64,000 nucleotides of DNA from Plasmodiophora brassicae. Taxonomy: Eukaryota; Endomyxa: Phytomyxea; Phytomyxea; Plasmodiophorida. The position numbers were made by a program, and so were the translations under genes. The notes under the pieces were generated by a model. It was not told where the DNA came from and ran no database searches. It saw nothing but the letters and a program-made list of their open reading frames with translations. The DNA lies in assembly GCA_036867785.1 (NCBI GenBank), contig CP145418.1, forward strand, positions 434,001-498,000, given 5' to 3'. Below, in pieces: positions 1 through 9,201 of this stretch; the first letter of the stretch is position 1, and each line of letters begins with the position of its first letter.

Positions 1-351
1 TCCTGAAGCTGCGCGGAGCGTACAACCGCTACGTGGCGATCTTCGAGGACAGTGAAGCTCAGCAGCCGCGAGGACGCCGACTTCCCCCTCAAGGCATACG
101 GCTGTGCTCATGTGTACGATGCGGCGGAACCCACTTCAAGTGATGCCGACTTAAAACCGACCACCGTCCAGGAGATCGAGACGCCTCTCAACAGCCTGAT
201 ACACCAAGCACGCCTCAATGGCATGTCGCGCCAAGGGGGGTTGCACGCCTTCGACTCATCCTGCGACGACACGTCAACGAGTTCCGCACACAGCTTATTC
301 AAACGGTCCCGTCAAGATCGAACCCGTGCACGGGTACCCAGCTCGAACCAG

Positions 352-796
352 ATGCTACACAGTACCGATGCAGCCCACGTTCGTATAACCCAAAGCAGAA
401 GGAGATCCTCGACGAGCTGATCAAGATGCTATTGCGAAACAATCTGACCTACCTCATCACGATCTACATCTTCAGATGGGCAAGTCCCGTTCTCCTCGTC
501 AAGAAACCGGACGGCAAGGGGAATCGCCTATGCGTCGATCTACGATGCCAGGTGAACGCGCGTACAGCCCCAACCGCATGGCCTATGCCAAACATAGAAG
601 CGGCAAGTCGGAAGCTCGCTGGTATGACCTGGCTCCTCACTATCGACACGCACAAGGGGTTCCGGCTTATGCCCATCGCGAAAGAATGCCAGGAGATCTT
701 TCGTTTATGACCGACGACGGCGTGTTCACACCTACCAAGAGCATCCAGGGCGCAACCTACTTGGCCATCCCGGTACACCGGGGCACCATTCGATAA
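352..796 (+). pseudogene. Ty3/gypsy reverse transcriptase relic
   Basis: Remnant of an LTR-retrotransposon polymerase. Around 470-700 the reading frame contains the diagnostic start of a gypsy reverse-transcriptase domain: a WASPVLLVKKPDGKG stretch, then RLCVDLR, a W-P-M-P segment and LTIDTHKGFRLMPIA, which parallel the family's SPWASPVVLVKKKDG, CVDYRxLN, YPLP and lDLxSGYxQIpI blocks. The similarity continues in another frame near 700-770 (DDGVFTPTKSIQGAT). The frame shifts, internal stops and missing downstream YxDD block show it is not functional. No LTRs or integrase were seen, so only an internal fragment is present; it may continue beyond the left edge of the window. Confidence 0.75.
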
Positions 797-1208
797 GGTT
801 CTGCCGCAAATGCTGTGTGCGTATCGCCAAACTACTGTAGATATGTACGTCCGGTACCCTGGTTGCCGACCATCAACGCGGGTTCTTGACGATAGGTCTC
901 GCGAGCATTTCTATCGTATTGCCGTCGACGGCTACCGGTAGGGGGAGTTCGCCAACTTGCGACCCGTTGATGCAAGCGACCAGCGGCGCTTGGCAGAATC
1001 CGATCGCGATTGTCGGTGGCGGGAAAATTGGGTTACCCGCGAGTGCCCGGGGGGTGGTGGCGCGCCGACGGCCAGGCCTGCGCATAAATGTTGGATGCGC
1101 CACTGTGGGGTGAGGTGAGGCGGACGGGATTGCAGTCCGCCGCCTCGGGCGCAGCGCGCGCATTTCATCGCGCGCCCGCCCGTCTCGGCTACGGCTGCAC
1201 ATGCACAA
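797..1208. other. Gap without supported gene; 5' region of the E2F gene
   Basis: No reading frame here looks like a conserved protein. The stretch holds the tail of the retroelement relic and the presumed promoter and 5' leader of the downstream E2F-like gene. Short open frames on both strands are low-complexity and mutually overlapping. Confidence 0.4.
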
Positions 1209-2380
1209 ATGGAGAGCCAGGCCGACAACTGCCTGAAATCGACGTCCATACTTGATTCGATGTCGGAAGTCAACCTGACCGCCTACAAGCGCAAGGAGAA
1301 ATCGCTGGCGCTGTTGGCGGCCCGGTTCCTTCGATGCTGTCCATCGCCGTCCGGAGACAGCGTCATCGACCTGAACGCGATGGCAAGCGAACTCGGTGTC
1401 GGAAGACGTCGTTTATACGACATTATCAATATTCGTCAGAAGCGACGTATCGTTGTCTGTTACTGCTCTGACCATCCCCTTCTTCTAGTTGAGACAATCG
1501 GGTGTGCGACTCGCGCCGGGAAGAACAAATACACCTGGAAACCTGATAAGGTCTGTCGCCCAAATTCGTGTTGATCTTCCCGGCGGCTGATGAGCTGAAC
1601 ATCGTCCAGATCAAACAAAAGCTGTCCAGGCTGCGTCATGTGGCGTATCAGCAATCCCGTACCGAAGCCGGAGAGATGCTTGTGAGTGATTTCGTGGCAC
1701 CGGCCCGCTATTGCAAACAATCTCAAGACGTTTTTCAGGCAGGATACCTTCGTGATGGAACGAGGCGATCGTTTTCCTTGGGGCAGCTCTGTGAACGATT
1801 CATTATGTTCCTGCACACCGAACCCGAAGGGATGGCCTCGCTCGAGGCGGTCGCTGACACGCTGTTCCCTGTTCAGGAAGGCAGTGACCCGTCGACATGG
1901 CAGGCCCGGAAGAGCTGCATTCGCCGTCTGTACGACGTTGCTAACGTACTGACTGCTGTCGGCGTCGTGCAGAAGGTGCACTCCTTACAAACACGACGTC
2001 CTGCATTCCAATGGGTTCCCGCTCTCCAAGACCGCCCCCGGACCGCATCCGACTGCATCGATTCTGCTCCGCTGGATCGCTCCGAAGCGCCAGGTCCAGC
2101 TGCGTTAGCGGCACCGAATCGGACCGCGAAGCCGTCGATTGGAAGCGGCTCCGCTTTCCAAATCCTGAACCGGGGTGGCCGACCAGCTGTCCTACCTACG
2201 ATGATTGTGAAGCCGACGGTACACGACAATAGCCATTCGCAGCGAATAATGGCTGCCGTCGACGACAATGAGCAGCGCGGCACTCTGCTGAACGACTCCC
2301 AGCTTGTCGTCGAATACCGGTCGGCCCTGAGCGCCTGGATGGACGGTACTGCAACGCACGTCCTTCGTGTCGAGGACTAG
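1209..2380 (+). CDS. Atypical E2F transcription factor with two DNA-binding domains
   Basis: DNA-binding repressor-type cell-cycle transcription factor of the E2F7/E2F8/DEL class, acting in the nucleus on E2F sites. Three exons (1209-1434, 1489-1550, 1595-2380) join in frame to 357 residues. The first winged-helix domain contains RRLYDIIN followed by ILETIGCATRAGKNKYTW, the E2F recognition-helix signature; it is interrupted by the 54-nt intron 1435-1488, and a 44-nt intron (1551-1594) follows. A second complete domain lies at about residues 170-245 with RRLYDVANVL, then VVQKVH and PAFQWVP. No leucine-zipper/marked-box dimerisation region and no Rb-binding acidic motif is evident, as expected for atypical E2Fs, which bind without DP. 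Both introns have C at donor position +3. The tail after residue 245 is low-complexity. Family assignment is strong; repressor function is inferred from the family. Confidence 0.9.
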
Positions 2381-2506
2381 CTCACTAGCAAAGCGGACGC
2401 TCGCCTCTGTGTATTGTCGATAACTAATGTAATACTGTAAAATGCATTTGGAATCATTTACAGGCAGACAGTTCGACACCGGGCCGACACCTGGAATGGC
2501 TGTATT

Positions 2507-4069
2507 CTAAATGTCCATCAGCGCACGCGACAGTTCGCGAGGGCTCCTACCGCTCATAGCGCCCAGGAAATTCTTGAACTCGGTCAGGTTCTTCGGTGTC
2601 TGGAAGACCAACCCGCTCTTGATCCAGTGCTCGATAACGGTAGTGAACTCGTCTGCAGTGTAGTCGCCGCAGGTGATCACTTGACGAACAACCTTCCGTA
2701 AATCAGTCGTCGAGTCCCGGTGGTACTTGGACGACATCGCGACAACGGTGACGCCATTTGTCGGCCCCTTGTCGAAGAAGTCAATGAGCAACTTCGCAAT
2801 GGCGAGTTGACGAGCGGGAAGCGGTTTGCCGGTATCAGGGTGCCAGTACGCGCTGTTCATGTGAGTTAACTCGTTGAACCCGTCGACGGCAATGAGAACC
2901 TTCACTTCCGAAACAAGTCGCAACTCCTCGAACACGTCAAACAGGCTGTCACCTTCTTCGTTTTTCAACGGGTCGCACGCGTATTCCAACAGTTCGTACA
3001 GCGATGTCATCTGAGAGACTGGGGAGTCCGACGGGTATTCACGTTTCAGAGCGATGGACTTCAACAGCGCCTCTTGTTCGGTCATCAGTTCGCTGAAGAG
3101 GTCCCGCTGCAGATCAGGCTGGGTGTACACCCCTGGATGTCGTCGCGATTCAACCATTCGCACCCCACTCTGGGAAATCCGTTCGGAATCCGGGACGAAC
3201 AGCGTCAGCCATTCCTCGGGATGTTGTCGCGCCCAGGCAACCAGGTACGATATGTTCGTACTGCGCCCCGCTCCAGCACTGTTGCCGCCGACGACGACTG
3301 TATCGCCCAGGGAATACGCATCCGCCTCGCCAATGCGTCGAACTTTGTCCAGCAGCGTGTACGACGTCGGCCGTATCAGCATCGGCGCCCGTTGCTTGGT
3401 CAGCTTCACTTCTGCAGGGAGGCCTCCACTGAATTTCGTCGTGTCAACCTGGAAGAAACGGCCGATGTCGCTCTGCTTGTGATCGTTGATCGTCGGTGAC
3501 GCCAGGACGATCGCAGGGTTGATGTACTCAGCGCGTTCGGTTTCCGTTCGGGCAACGGGCCGCAGGGACTCGGTGTGCTGTTCCTCTTGGTCGATCGCGT
3601 ATTCGACGTCCTGCATTGCCAGCCCGATCTGCTTGAACTCCTCGATCGATTGCTTCATGACGTCAGGCCAGTTGATGTTCTCCGGGATCAAATTGCGATC
3701 AATGTTTTCCAGTCGGCGAACGTTCAGGACTTGCTGCCGCAGGCTGTAGAACAGGATCTTGTCCTCCGGTTTCAACGACGCCACCAGCTCCTCCAACTTC
3801 GATCCTGGTTGCTTGCCATCTTCGACGTCGTTAATCAAATCGGTCATCTGGCGACCCAACGTGCCCGCCGGGTACGGATCCAGGAAGCGTTCCCGGCCCA
3901 ACATGCGGTCGAGCTCGGCGTCGGCCTCGTGCTCCGCGTCCGTATCAATCGCCCGCAGCGTGAGTTTCGCACGAACCGCGTCGACCATGGGGTCGGGTGG
4001 CACCTCTGGCGGCGCCGACGATAGCCGTCGCAGAGCGATCCGCCGCAACCGCCGCATGGCCGGCTGCAT
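2507..4069 (-). CDS. DAP3: Mitochondrial small-subunit ribosomal protein mS29 (DAP3 family)
   Basis: GTPase-like protein of the mitochondrial ribosome head. Single exon, 520 residues, starting with an arginine-rich presequence (MRRLRRIALRRLSSAPP) that suggests import. A P-loop-like segment near residues 255-275 reads VVVGGNSAGAGRST, in the family's usual position, and a Walker-B-like strand VLIAVDGFNELT lies near residue 393, matching AVDGxN of other mS29 proteins. The C-terminal helical domain is present. Oddity: the lysine of the P-loop is replaced by arginine. It is divergently arranged with the next gene, with less than 250 bp between start codons. Alternative: another STAND-like P-loop protein, but length, presequence and both motifs fit mS29 best. 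Confidence 0.85.
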   Translation of the reverse strand: MQPAMRRLRRIALRRLSSAPPEVPPDPMVDAVRAKLTLRAIDTDAEHEADAELDRMLGRERFLDPYPAGTLGRQMTDLINDVEDGKQPGSKLEELVASLKPEDKILFYSLRQQVLNVRRLENIDRNLIPENINWPDVMKQSIEEFKQIGLAMQDVEYAIDQEEQHTESLRPVARTETERAEYINPAIVLASPTINDHKQSDIGRFFQVDTTKFSGGLPAEVKLTKQRAPMLIRPTSYTLLDKVRRIGEADAYSLGDTVVVGGNSAGAGRSTNISYLVAWARQHPEEWLTLFVPDSERISQSGVRMVESRRHPGVYTQPDLQRDLFSELMTEQEALLKSIALKREYPSDSPVSQMTSLYELLEYACDPLKNEEGDSLFDVFEELRLVSEVKVLIAVDGFNELTHMNSAYWHPDTGKPLPARQLAIAKLLIDFFDKGPTNGVTVVAMSSKYHRDSTTDLRKVVRQVITCGDYTADEFTTVIEHWIKSGLVFQTPKNLTEFKNFLGAMSGRSPRELSRALMDI

Positions 4070-4290
4070 GGTTCGGGGCTACACCGTCGGAGTGGCGGCC
4101 GTGGACCGACCCCCCAAAACGACACAATACCGCGGTCCAGGATGATACCTATCGTGATGGCCCTGCCGGCTACACGCATACCCGCTTGTCCAAGCGTGTT
4201 GGGCTGTCGTCGATGCACGGGCCAATCCATCACCCTCGTTGGATATTGTTCATCCGGCGGGTTTCCGCTTGGTGTGTGGTGTATGGGTGT

Positions 4291-5343
4291 ATGAATCTGG
4301 GGAGTGTGCGCCGCGTGGCTGGGCCGGATCAGGGGGCAGCGTTCGCCGTGCAGTGGGAAAAACTCCGACTGGTCACTGGTGGGCAGCCAAGCGTGACGCT
4401 ATTCCTCCAACGGATGGTGTCTGCGCCGTATCTGCTCGGGCCATGTGCCCCCGAGATGATGGCGGACCTGGGCCGCCTGCGACAACTGGCCCGTCAGCGC
4501 CTGCGTGTCGCGAAGGCGAGCGATGTGCAGGTCGGGTTCGTGGATGATGAGAGCGACGTCGTTGCCATAGGCAGCCAGGAGGAGCTGGACAATGCCATTC
4601 TCGAATGCGGCCATGATTTGAAGATATGTGTCCTGGATCCCTTACCAGCGCTGCACGCTCGTACATCATACTCTTTGGCGTTTATTGTACTGCCCGCTGT
4701 TGCCACGGTGGTTGCATTCCTTGTATTCCAATTCAATGGGGTCAGCCAGCCCGACGCAATCAGCGACCCATGCGAGTCTGCCCGTCTCCAACAGATCGTC
4801 GTTTCTGCGCGCGTCATGAACGATACCGACCAAGCACAGAGGGTGCTGGAACGTGCCGTGGAGGAGTTCCCATCATGCACATTGCCCTTGTACTGGGCGG
4901 GTCGCCTCTACCTAGATTGCGGTGAGTTTCAGCTGGCTGCGGGCGTGTTCGATCGGCTTCTCTACAGCGATCCTATGCATTTGGGCGCCCGCCTGTACCG
5001 TGGACACGCCTTACAGCGTCTCAATCGTCCACTCGAAGCGCTCCTTGAATTTGCGATCGCTTCCAAGCTGCATTCATCCAGTGAAGCCTCGCTACGTATC
5101 GCACGCATGCTGTCGGAGCAAGACGCCGACGAACTTGTTTCGGAGGCAGCGACACTAGCCGTAACTCAAGATCCAGAATCAGAAGACGCTGGCCTCTTCA
5201 AAGGAATTCACGCATTCAGCCGTGGCGACTTCGAGTCTGCATACGCTCAGTTCGCCGTTCTCGCGCTGCGCGAACGCGATTCAGTTACGTATCGCATCTG
5301 GAAACGACGCGCTCTTGACGAAATGTTTCGCTCCCGGATTTGA
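4291..5343 (+). CDS. PB1-like domain, transmembrane and TPR protein
   Basis: Unrecognised protein of about 350 residues in one exon. The N-terminal 100 residues resemble a PB1 domain: a basic strand (KLRLVTGG) and an acidic loop of DDESDVVAIGSQEELDNAI type, the OPCA motif that mediates PB1-PB1 pairing. One hydrophobic segment follows (SLAFIVLPAVATVVAFLVF). The remaining 200 residues are helical repeats with TPR spacing (for example YWAGRLYLDCGEFQLAAGVF and ARLYRGHALQRLNRPLEALL). I chose ATG 4291; an in-frame ATG at 4213 is also possible. The likely topology is a single-pass anchor holding a TPR scaffold on one side of a membrane and PB1 on the other, which is an inference. No enzymatic motif is seen. 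Confidence 0.6.
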   Translation: MNLGSVRRVAGPDQGAAFAVQWEKLRLVTGGQPSVTLFLQRMVSAPYLLGPCAPEMMADLGRLRQLARQRLRVAKASDVQVGFVDDESDVVAIGSQEELDNAILECGHDLKICVLDPLPALHARTSYSLAFIVLPAVATVVAFLVFQFNGVSQPDAISDPCESARLQQIVVSARVMNDTDQAQRVLERAVEEFPSCTLPLYWAGRLYLDCGEFQLAAGVFDRLLYSDPMHLGARLYRGHALQRLNRPLEALLEFAIASKLHSSSEASLRIARMLSEQDADELVSEAATLAVTQDPESEDAGLFKGIHAFSRGDFESAYAQFAVLALRERDSVTYRIWKRRALDEMFRSRI

Positions 5344-5445
5344 ATGAAGGGACTGCCTATTCCTATTCTAGCGTCACGCCTATACCGGCCCCTGTGCCAC
5401 TGCTGGTAACAGGGTCTATTTATGGGCGCCGACACGTCGGTGAGG

Positions 5446-5477
5446 ACACTGGCCACAGTGGCCAGTGTGACCAGTGT
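5446..5477. promoter_or_regulatory. Perfect 9-bp inverted repeat plus partial third copy upstream of the LEA-2 gene
   Basis: ACACTGGCC at 5446-5454 and its exact reverse complement GGCCAGTGT at 5460-5468 are separated by 5 bases, and a further near-copy GACCAGTGT follows at 5469-5477. It lies about 145 bp upstream of the ATG of the LEA-2 protein. It could be a dimeric transcription-factor site or an RNA hairpin in the leader; there is no direct evidence for either. Confidence 0.35.
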
Positions 5478-5619
5478 CCAACCAGGTAGGGCAGCTCGCG
5501 TCCGCGTTACCGTCCCGAGGTGCCAGAAATGGCTCCAGCAAGTGGGGGATGCCCGTGGCGGAGATCCCCGAGCTACCCTGACATTTCATCGGTTGCATTC
5601 TGTGGACGGGTCAAGCGAG

Positions 5620-8600
5620 ATGGCTACATCGGCAGGTCGAGCGACAGCGACGACGCCATTGCTTGGGACGGCGGCGCGCGATGATCGTCGCCGGTACTGC
5701 GGTGGGCGTCTGTCGCGTGGCGCCTGCGTGGGGTTGGCGGCGACCGTGTCGGTTACGCTGGGGTTGATGTTTGGCTCTTTGCTGGGATTGTTCGTTGTAG
5801 CTCCGCATGTTGTAAAGGCGCGTGCGAGCTCGGCGACCATTGATTTCAAGTCCATCGCAATGAGCAATCCGAACAAATCGTCCGTCGACGTTCATGTTGA
5901 CTTTTCGATAGACACGCATTCGGTGTTCTCTGCGTTTGTAGCGGCCACAGATATCGATGTCCTCGTTGGCGGCAAAACGCTTGGAACATTCTCGTTGCCT
6001 GCCAGCAAATTACAATCCAGCTCCCCTACTGTGATGCATTTGGCCTCGACGCTTGTCGTCGATCCTTCAGGTCTGGGGTGTTCGCCTCATATTTATGCAC
6101 TGCGGCGTCTAACACGTGCCTGTCCACAGGGCCGTTCTTCTCTTTCGCCCAGTCGTTGCTTACGGAAGAACATGTTGAATGGACTCTTCGAAGCCATCTT
6201 AAGCTGACTCCATCTGTGCCCATCGTTGGCAATTTATCCGACGTTGAGGTCGACCTGGAGAAAGTCGTCAAGCTTCGTGGGTTCAGTGGACTCCACCCCG
6301 TTGTGTCGTCCTTCACCTTTGCGAACAGCAGCACAGCTACTGATGTCATCGCCGATGTCGTGGTCACTATCGACAACCCTACTGTGTTTACGTTTGATCC
6401 TATCGGCGAACTGAGCTTAGACGTGAAAGCAGGCAAGTCGATGGTAGGAAACGCCTCGACGCCTGTCTGGTCGCTGTTTCCAGGCAAGAACGTTGGCATG
6501 CGCGTCAAGGCGCATGTTTTCGGCACAGGTCTGTGGTTTCGTGGTGCATATGTCAGTGCCACGTTGATGGTTGATTCGCAGATGAGAACCACGAGGTTCT
6601 TCAAGCAATTGTGGGTGAACTTGTTCATGGACGAGACATCGAACTCAGTGCATCATCTGTCACGACATCATTATCGCTATATAACCCCGCACTTGCCAAT
6701 ACGACGATGAACCTTACACTTCCGGGATCCGGCGAACCAATCGGCATCATCCAGAATATTTCGACGAATGAGTTGACGACATGGGCGTAATCTGTGAACC
6801 ATTAGTAATCGCAAAGCGTCGCTGACGTATATATATTGCAGGGTGGACGATGAACATGCAGCCCTCGCAGGACAGCTTGATATGCGCTTGACGGACGCTC
6901 TGCTCGGACCACTGTGTCACGTATCGTTGGTGTCGGTTCTCGATGCTACCCTAGAAGTTTGGTCTGTGACCGCGTCCAGCCCGGAAGATCCCGTTCTTGT
7001 GGGCACTCTGCATGTTCCTTGGGCACCTGCCAGTCCGGGCAGCGATCCTTTCAGTTTTCGGCTTCAGCTGCTCAATGCATCGACGACTCTTCCGGACGGG
7101 GCCGCTCCATTCCGTGACTTCTTTATGCTGGTTGCTTCGGTATCTGGTCCAATTGGCCACGTTAAAGTGGCTGGAAACGCACGGGCGTCGGTTATCACGC
7201 CGATCGGCAAGTTCACTGTGAGGGACATCAACTTCGACGTTCCTGTTGTTATTCGGGGTGCGGATGGGTTCCCAAGCGATACCGATAGCTGGCGTATCTT
7301 TGATGGTGCCGATGGTTCGCTGGGTATTATCGCATCTCTCACGGTGACGAACCCTTCGAATTGCGCTCTGCGCCTGGGCGATTCTGAACTTTCTATTGCT
7401 GATGGCATTGATGACGAGGAACGTTATGGCGTCATGCCTTTATCGGACTTTACAATTTCGACGGGAATCAATACGTACTCGAACGTCTCGGGCACCTTGA
7501 ACGTGTCTAGCGCTGCTCAGAAAGACCAGGTTTCCAGCCTTCTTTCGAGCGTAGTTGCCGGAAGCCAAGATGCATCCGCTACCTTTCAGGTACCCTAGTC
7601 TGATTGTTGGACACTGTGGCAGGTCTCACTGAATGAATGCATTAGGTAGTGAAGTTTGCGACCGGCAGCAAGGCCGCGTGGGCAAACGACATCTTCAAGG
7701 AGCTGGCCTTTATCGTTTCACCTCCGATTGATGGACATGCGTCGCCGATTCGCTCAATGCGTTTCGGGAAGCAGGCTCCCACATTTACCTTTGTCCATGG
7801 GGAATCTACTAACGCGTCGGCTAAGCTATCTGGAGTTCATGTCGTAGTTGAACTGCACGTTCCCAAATGGGTTGAAGCAGATCTTCAGATATCTGGGATC
7901 CAGTCATTGACGTTCACAGTAAATGACAAGAAAGTGGATGTTGTGAAGAAAGACTGTCAGGCCAGCCACGTTGGCTCACGATATGACATCGACGTCAACC
8001 TGTCGGAGGTAAACTTTGACATGAGCCTGTCTCCTTCTGAAGGTTTGTTATCTCTTCCTGCGTAATTGTCGCTGAACCTGTTTTAACTAGTGTGTTTCAG
8101 TGTTCGCTTCCGAACGTGTTACTGTCAAGTCCTCGATTTCATCGCCGTCGTTTACGTCTCGTCGCGGCCTTACCATATCGCTTCCGGACTCATCCACCGC
8201 TTCCTCTCTGGTCGTCGCCGGATTGTCCCATCTTGAGGACAGCCAGTCGACCTGCATCGTTGGTGATTCTGGCCGTATTTCATCTGATGGATCGCTTTTC
8301 TTCAAGAGTGAAGTGCTTCTGCCTACCAGTCGTAGTCGCGATCATCCGGCAATCTACGAATTCGGTGAGATGCAGCTTGCCTTAACGTCGGGCGCGAAGT
8401 TGGTTTTCGACAATTTGCGGTTCGGGCAATCTGAAACTCAGACTGCTTGGATTACTCTGACGCCTAAACAACTCGTCTCTGTAATTGGCCACAAAGGGGT
8501 TATTGATCGGACAGGGCATGACGGTTTCGTGCCATTGACTGTTTCCGTGACCGCTCCTCGGTTCGCATCGTTCTTATCAAGCGTCGAAGGTAAACTGTCT

Positions 8601-8981
8601 GACCTGCAGAACTATCGCAACGCAACGCATGTGCCTATTTCCATTTCGGTCTGCAACCCGCTGAGTAATGTCAATCTTGACCTCCGCATTGTGGGAGACG
8701 GTGGCATCTCGCTGAATGGCATCCATCTCCTGACATGGTCTGGCTCTTTCCTGGCATCCGCATCCGGTACAAATTGCCTCGTCGTTCACATCGACGACAC
8801 CAACGTGGCGAGCCGCGACGAATCGACCTGGACTTCATTGCTGAATTCCCTGAAATCCGGCCCTGCTCGTGTCGCCCTGCGCGGCACGTTCAACACGATA
8901 TTCAAAGACAAACAGGCCGATCGCCATGTCGCCATCCCGATCGTCCTTACCCACACTGCTACGAACCTAGCCGCTCATTGA
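5620..8981 (+). CDS. Large LEA-2/DUF3712-like (Tag1-type) membrane protein
   Basis: Membrane-anchored protein with repeated LEA-2-like beta domains, resembling fungal vacuolar Tag1/DUF3712 proteins. Six exons join in frame: 5620-6070, 6130-6595, 6649-6786, 6842-7589, 7646-8042 and 8101-8981, giving 1026 residues; the introns are 53-59 nt. The N-terminus is a short cytosolic tail containing TTPLLGT, then one transmembrane helix (VGLAATVSVTLGLMFGSLLG). The long remainder has repeated patterns typical of LEA-2 folds: beta-rich segments with NP turns (DVVVTIDNPT, SLTVTNPSN, ISVCNPLSNVNLDL) and runs of small and hydrophobic residues. In yeast, Tag1 is a vacuolar membrane protein involved in ending autophagy; extending that role here is inference. 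It is longer than the yeast protein (about 600 residues). Confidence 0.7.
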
Positions 8982-9201
8982 CGCCCTGGAGCGCAGTCAT
9001 TCACATGACGAATCGATCGAATACAACACGGCCCCCCATTGATGTCGCAGACACGCAGTCGCGGAGTTCGTGCGACTGACGCCAGTCGTCCTCGCGTTGT
9101 TCTGTGCGTCCTGACTGCATTGCGGTTCCGTGGCGCAAACGACAGCCAAAGCGCGGTCGCGGGGCGCGTACTATCCCCGGCCCATTGATGCCGGCTAGCG
9201 A

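Noticed and set aside
426-800. Functional retrotransposon
   Set aside because: Frame shifts, stops and lack of YxDD, RNase H, integrase and LTRs show only a decayed fragment.
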